DNA of 64,000 nt. Source: CBDATG01 sp965200145. Lineage in GTDB: Bacteria > Chloroflexota > Dehalococcoidia > Lucifugimonadales > Lucifugimonadaceae. Position 1 is the first letter of the stretch; every line of letters starts with the position of its first letter. Where the stretch lies: positions 186,001-250,000 of the forward strand of contig CBDATG010000003.1 in NCBI GenBank assembly GCA_965200145.1. The letters run 5' to 3'. This document shows positions 63,401 through 64,000 of the stretch, one piece after another. The notes beneath the pieces were generated by a model, which saw only the letters and a program-made list of their open reading frames with translations, made no database searches and had not been told where the DNA came from. Position numbers and translations under genes: made by a program.

Positions 63401-63897
63401 TTGTTATGCAAGTAGAGAATCCGCAACGCACCGAGCCCGTTGAATGCACCGCTACGAATCGTTGACAGCTTGTTATCATGCAGGAAGAGTTGCGACATCG
63501 CTGTCAGACCAACGAATGCATCTACCGGAAGCTCAGTCAGCGAGTTGAAACGCAGGTCCAAACGCGTCACGCCACTCAACCCAGCGAAGTCGCGAGCACG
63601 CACCTGCGTCAATCCATCGCGCAAGAGCGAAAAGATGCCTGTGACATCCGCCAAGTCCGCAACATCCGTCACATCGCTACAAGTCTGTGACGCGGTCAGC
63701 GTGCCAGCCTCCTGCAGCTCTGCAACAATGACATTAACAACACCCTGCGTGCGCCCATGCAAAGGATTGCCACTCCCACAATCAGCAGCACCACTAATCC
63801 CCGCAACCTGCGCAGAAACCAGCCCCCGACCAGAATCCCCAGCCAGAGCAACAGCAACCACCGCCGCAACAACAACCAAGCCCTTCAATCCTGCCAT
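60388..63897 (-). CDS. Giant leucine-rich repeat surface protein with sortase-like C-terminus (copy 2)
   Basis: 1169 residues with the same architecture as copy 1: signal sequence, CGSGNPLHGRTQGVVNVIV cap, LRR block, second cap CGPGHTLTGRTREVVWRIML, second LRR block, FHERIELPIVSKVVPQVRSL Ig-like region and the end VPETGGGAPTLVYVMLAFAL with GIGRIWQDDAV. Both caps and both beta domains are conserved, so the pair arose by whole-gene duplication. ATG lies within a dispersed repeat (63888-63918); the repeat also forms its C-terminus at 60400. Upstream 63898-64000 shows no other gene before the window end. Confidence 0.88.
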   Translation of the reverse strand: MAGLKGLVVVAAVVAVALAGDSGRGLVSAQVAGISGAADCGSGNPLHGRTQGVVNVIVAELQEAGTLTASQTCSDVTDVADLADVTGIFSLLRDGLTQVRARDFAGLSGVTRLDLRFNSLTELPVDAFVGLTAMSQLFLHDNKLSTIRSGAFNGLGALRILYLHNNEISTLPSDVFSVSSLNALETINLPGNEIRNLPATLFQGLPALDTINVEDNFLTSDRLGWLATPISTLERLYLGENLLTSGGSGPDPDLPTNIFGVHPNLTSLYLSDNRIVELPSGVFSGMSGVVTIRVQNNRLTRLQSGVFDGVTWSTSAWSGSIWFTGNLLTTVDESVFNGGPCGPRPSPMPTDPTNCIAYIYLDYNLIESVPAGLFSGLTELRNIYLRGNRLTTLPAGLFTGISRITFLSLNQNLLETLPAGLFSSFQSLSTLNLNDNKLMSLPANVFDGLPKFTSGANLGLLQRPRSLYIGDNPMPESEVNAVKALFPTTATVVSTTAPTTTREVPTLGGTREVTANCGPGHTLTGRTREVVWRIMLAAYSSPSAWSALPVTASSWGSLSAWQSSHGTTPGPGDPPAIDPAHCDVVTAGDLLRVQSMTIYGRLVSLESGDFAGLSNLQYLDFRGPWNVSNEIRELPSGIFNGLTSLNSLRLYNAGLLSLSTGVFDGLINLRELQLDYNFLTGLPAGVFDDLTDLRVLDLQQNRLSSLPPGVFRNLRELRTLRLYLNDLDAEDLPVGTFNGLSNLRSLTLWENNFRTLFLEVFTNQGLSHLKTLRIGQQNEDRTTPEEFAAFQRSLPSLTRLDRLTGAPVLAATPTPTPTATATPTFHERIELPIVSKVVPQVRSLTVTAGDEVRLSFALYNVQDALDNDLYTHDSMAIVWTDSGGGTFSESRGTGADRDGEIDDREVMWRAPSLPGRHTVTASITPGWACDGSANECSAVFTVNVVRAASTSTPEPTPCPTAGTVPATVDDADGNTYSVITPAEGGEFNGEGVSVTVPRSALSGCGYIGLRAYTVLETGASARARYGNWTAGGMRYAVDAASSAGVKLANVVMRRPADVCVPLPDEFRATLSGLTLLRELGGGVQPLTSTVRRDATLGFRLCGAVSEFPVVVVAASRGDFGVTVAPSPTPEAAVPETGGGAPTLVYVMLAFALGVLVLTGIGRIWQDDAV
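60400..60430 (-). repeat. Dispersed repeat copy at the LRR2-LRR1 junction
   Basis: Minus strand: TTACAGGGATAGGCAGGATA followed by TGGCAGGAT and then ATGATG. In the LRR2 frame it codes T-G-I-G-R-I-W-Q-D, and its last CAGGAT provides the ribosome-binding site for LRR1. Confidence 0.78.
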
Positions 63898-63918
63898 ATC
63901 CTGTCAATCCCTGTGAAT
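63888..63918 (-). repeat. Dispersed repeat copy at the LRR2 start
   Basis: Minus strand: TTCACAGGGATTGACAGGAT followed by ATGGCAGGAT. Here the ATG in ATGGCAGGATTG is the LRR2 start codon (M-A-G-L). Confidence 0.75.
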
Positions 63919-64000
63919 AGCTCCCACGCGCAATCAGCATAACACACCGCAACCCAATACGCGACACAACCCAAGAAAAAATCACACCAACACCAACATC

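Overview
The window looks like a piece of an uncultured Chloroflexota genome, most likely Dehalococcoidia of the SAR202 type. The pointers are paralogous enolase-superfamily dehydratases, several HpcH/HpaI-type aldolases, paired acyl-CoA dehydrogenases, gamma-glutamyltransferases, Thr/Pro-rich lipoproteins and many GTG/TTG starts. This placement comes from gene content and general knowledge of the lineage; no search was run.

Layout. 1-4.2 kb: the 3' end of a type II-C-like CRISPR-Cas locus (cas1 tail, cas2) and an array of 55 repeats whose repeat carries a perfect extended -10 promoter on the minus strand. 4.2-10.9 kb: a small membrane protein, a class II Fic protein, an intergenic region rich in direct and inverted repeats, an aldolase, and a run of four related DUF4268-type genes, three with a PD-(D/E)XK-like front half. 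10.9-19.2 kb: metabolic genes (HIT protein, two acyl-CoA dehydrogenases, Lrp-like RAM domain protein, gamma-glutamyltransferase, sugar isomerase, MFS transporter, sirtuin, tRNA-Asp). 19.4-24.0 kb: a second accessory island with two paralogous DNA methyltransferase-HNH fusions, two small unknowns and a trypsin-fold protein lacking catalytic residues. 24-35 kb: housekeeping and metabolism (UbiA-family transferase, pterin dehydratase, tRNA-Pro, ROK kinase, epimerase, rsmG, flippase-like protein, tRNA-Arg, Ppx/GppA, MDR dehydrogenase, ManD-like dehydratase). 35.6-43 kb: three consecutive branched-chain-amino-acid-type binding lipoproteins without permease or ATPase genes; one carries a C-terminal YceI domain and one has three binding domains in tandem. 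43-50 kb: HAD, Bax-inhibitor-1, Gfo/Idh, aldolase, a very acidic secreted or anchored protein, an enolase-superfamily dehydratase and an orphan CoA-transferase beta subunit. 50-52.8 kb: a cluster of small proteins and a compact restriction-modification pair whose methyltransferase is interrupted by an 18-base poly-G tract. 52.8-64 kb: a peroxiredoxin with in-frame UGA at the peroxidatic position, a second gamma-glutamyltransferase, an FKBP lipoprotein, a third aldolase, and two giant paralogous leucine-rich-repeat surface proteins with sortase-like C-termini.

How it fits together. DNA defence and DNA modification occur in at least four separate places (CRISPR, DUF4268 nuclease-like cluster, methyltransferase-HNH pair, poly-G R-M pair), interleaved with catabolic genes for sugar acids, acyl-CoAs and gamma-glutamyl compounds. 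The most unusual signals are the poly-G tract in the methyltransferase, the selenocysteine peroxiredoxin with a SECIS-like hairpin, the triple-domain binding protein, and a short dispersed repeat that supplies the C-terminus, ribosome-binding site and start codon at LRR gene junctions.
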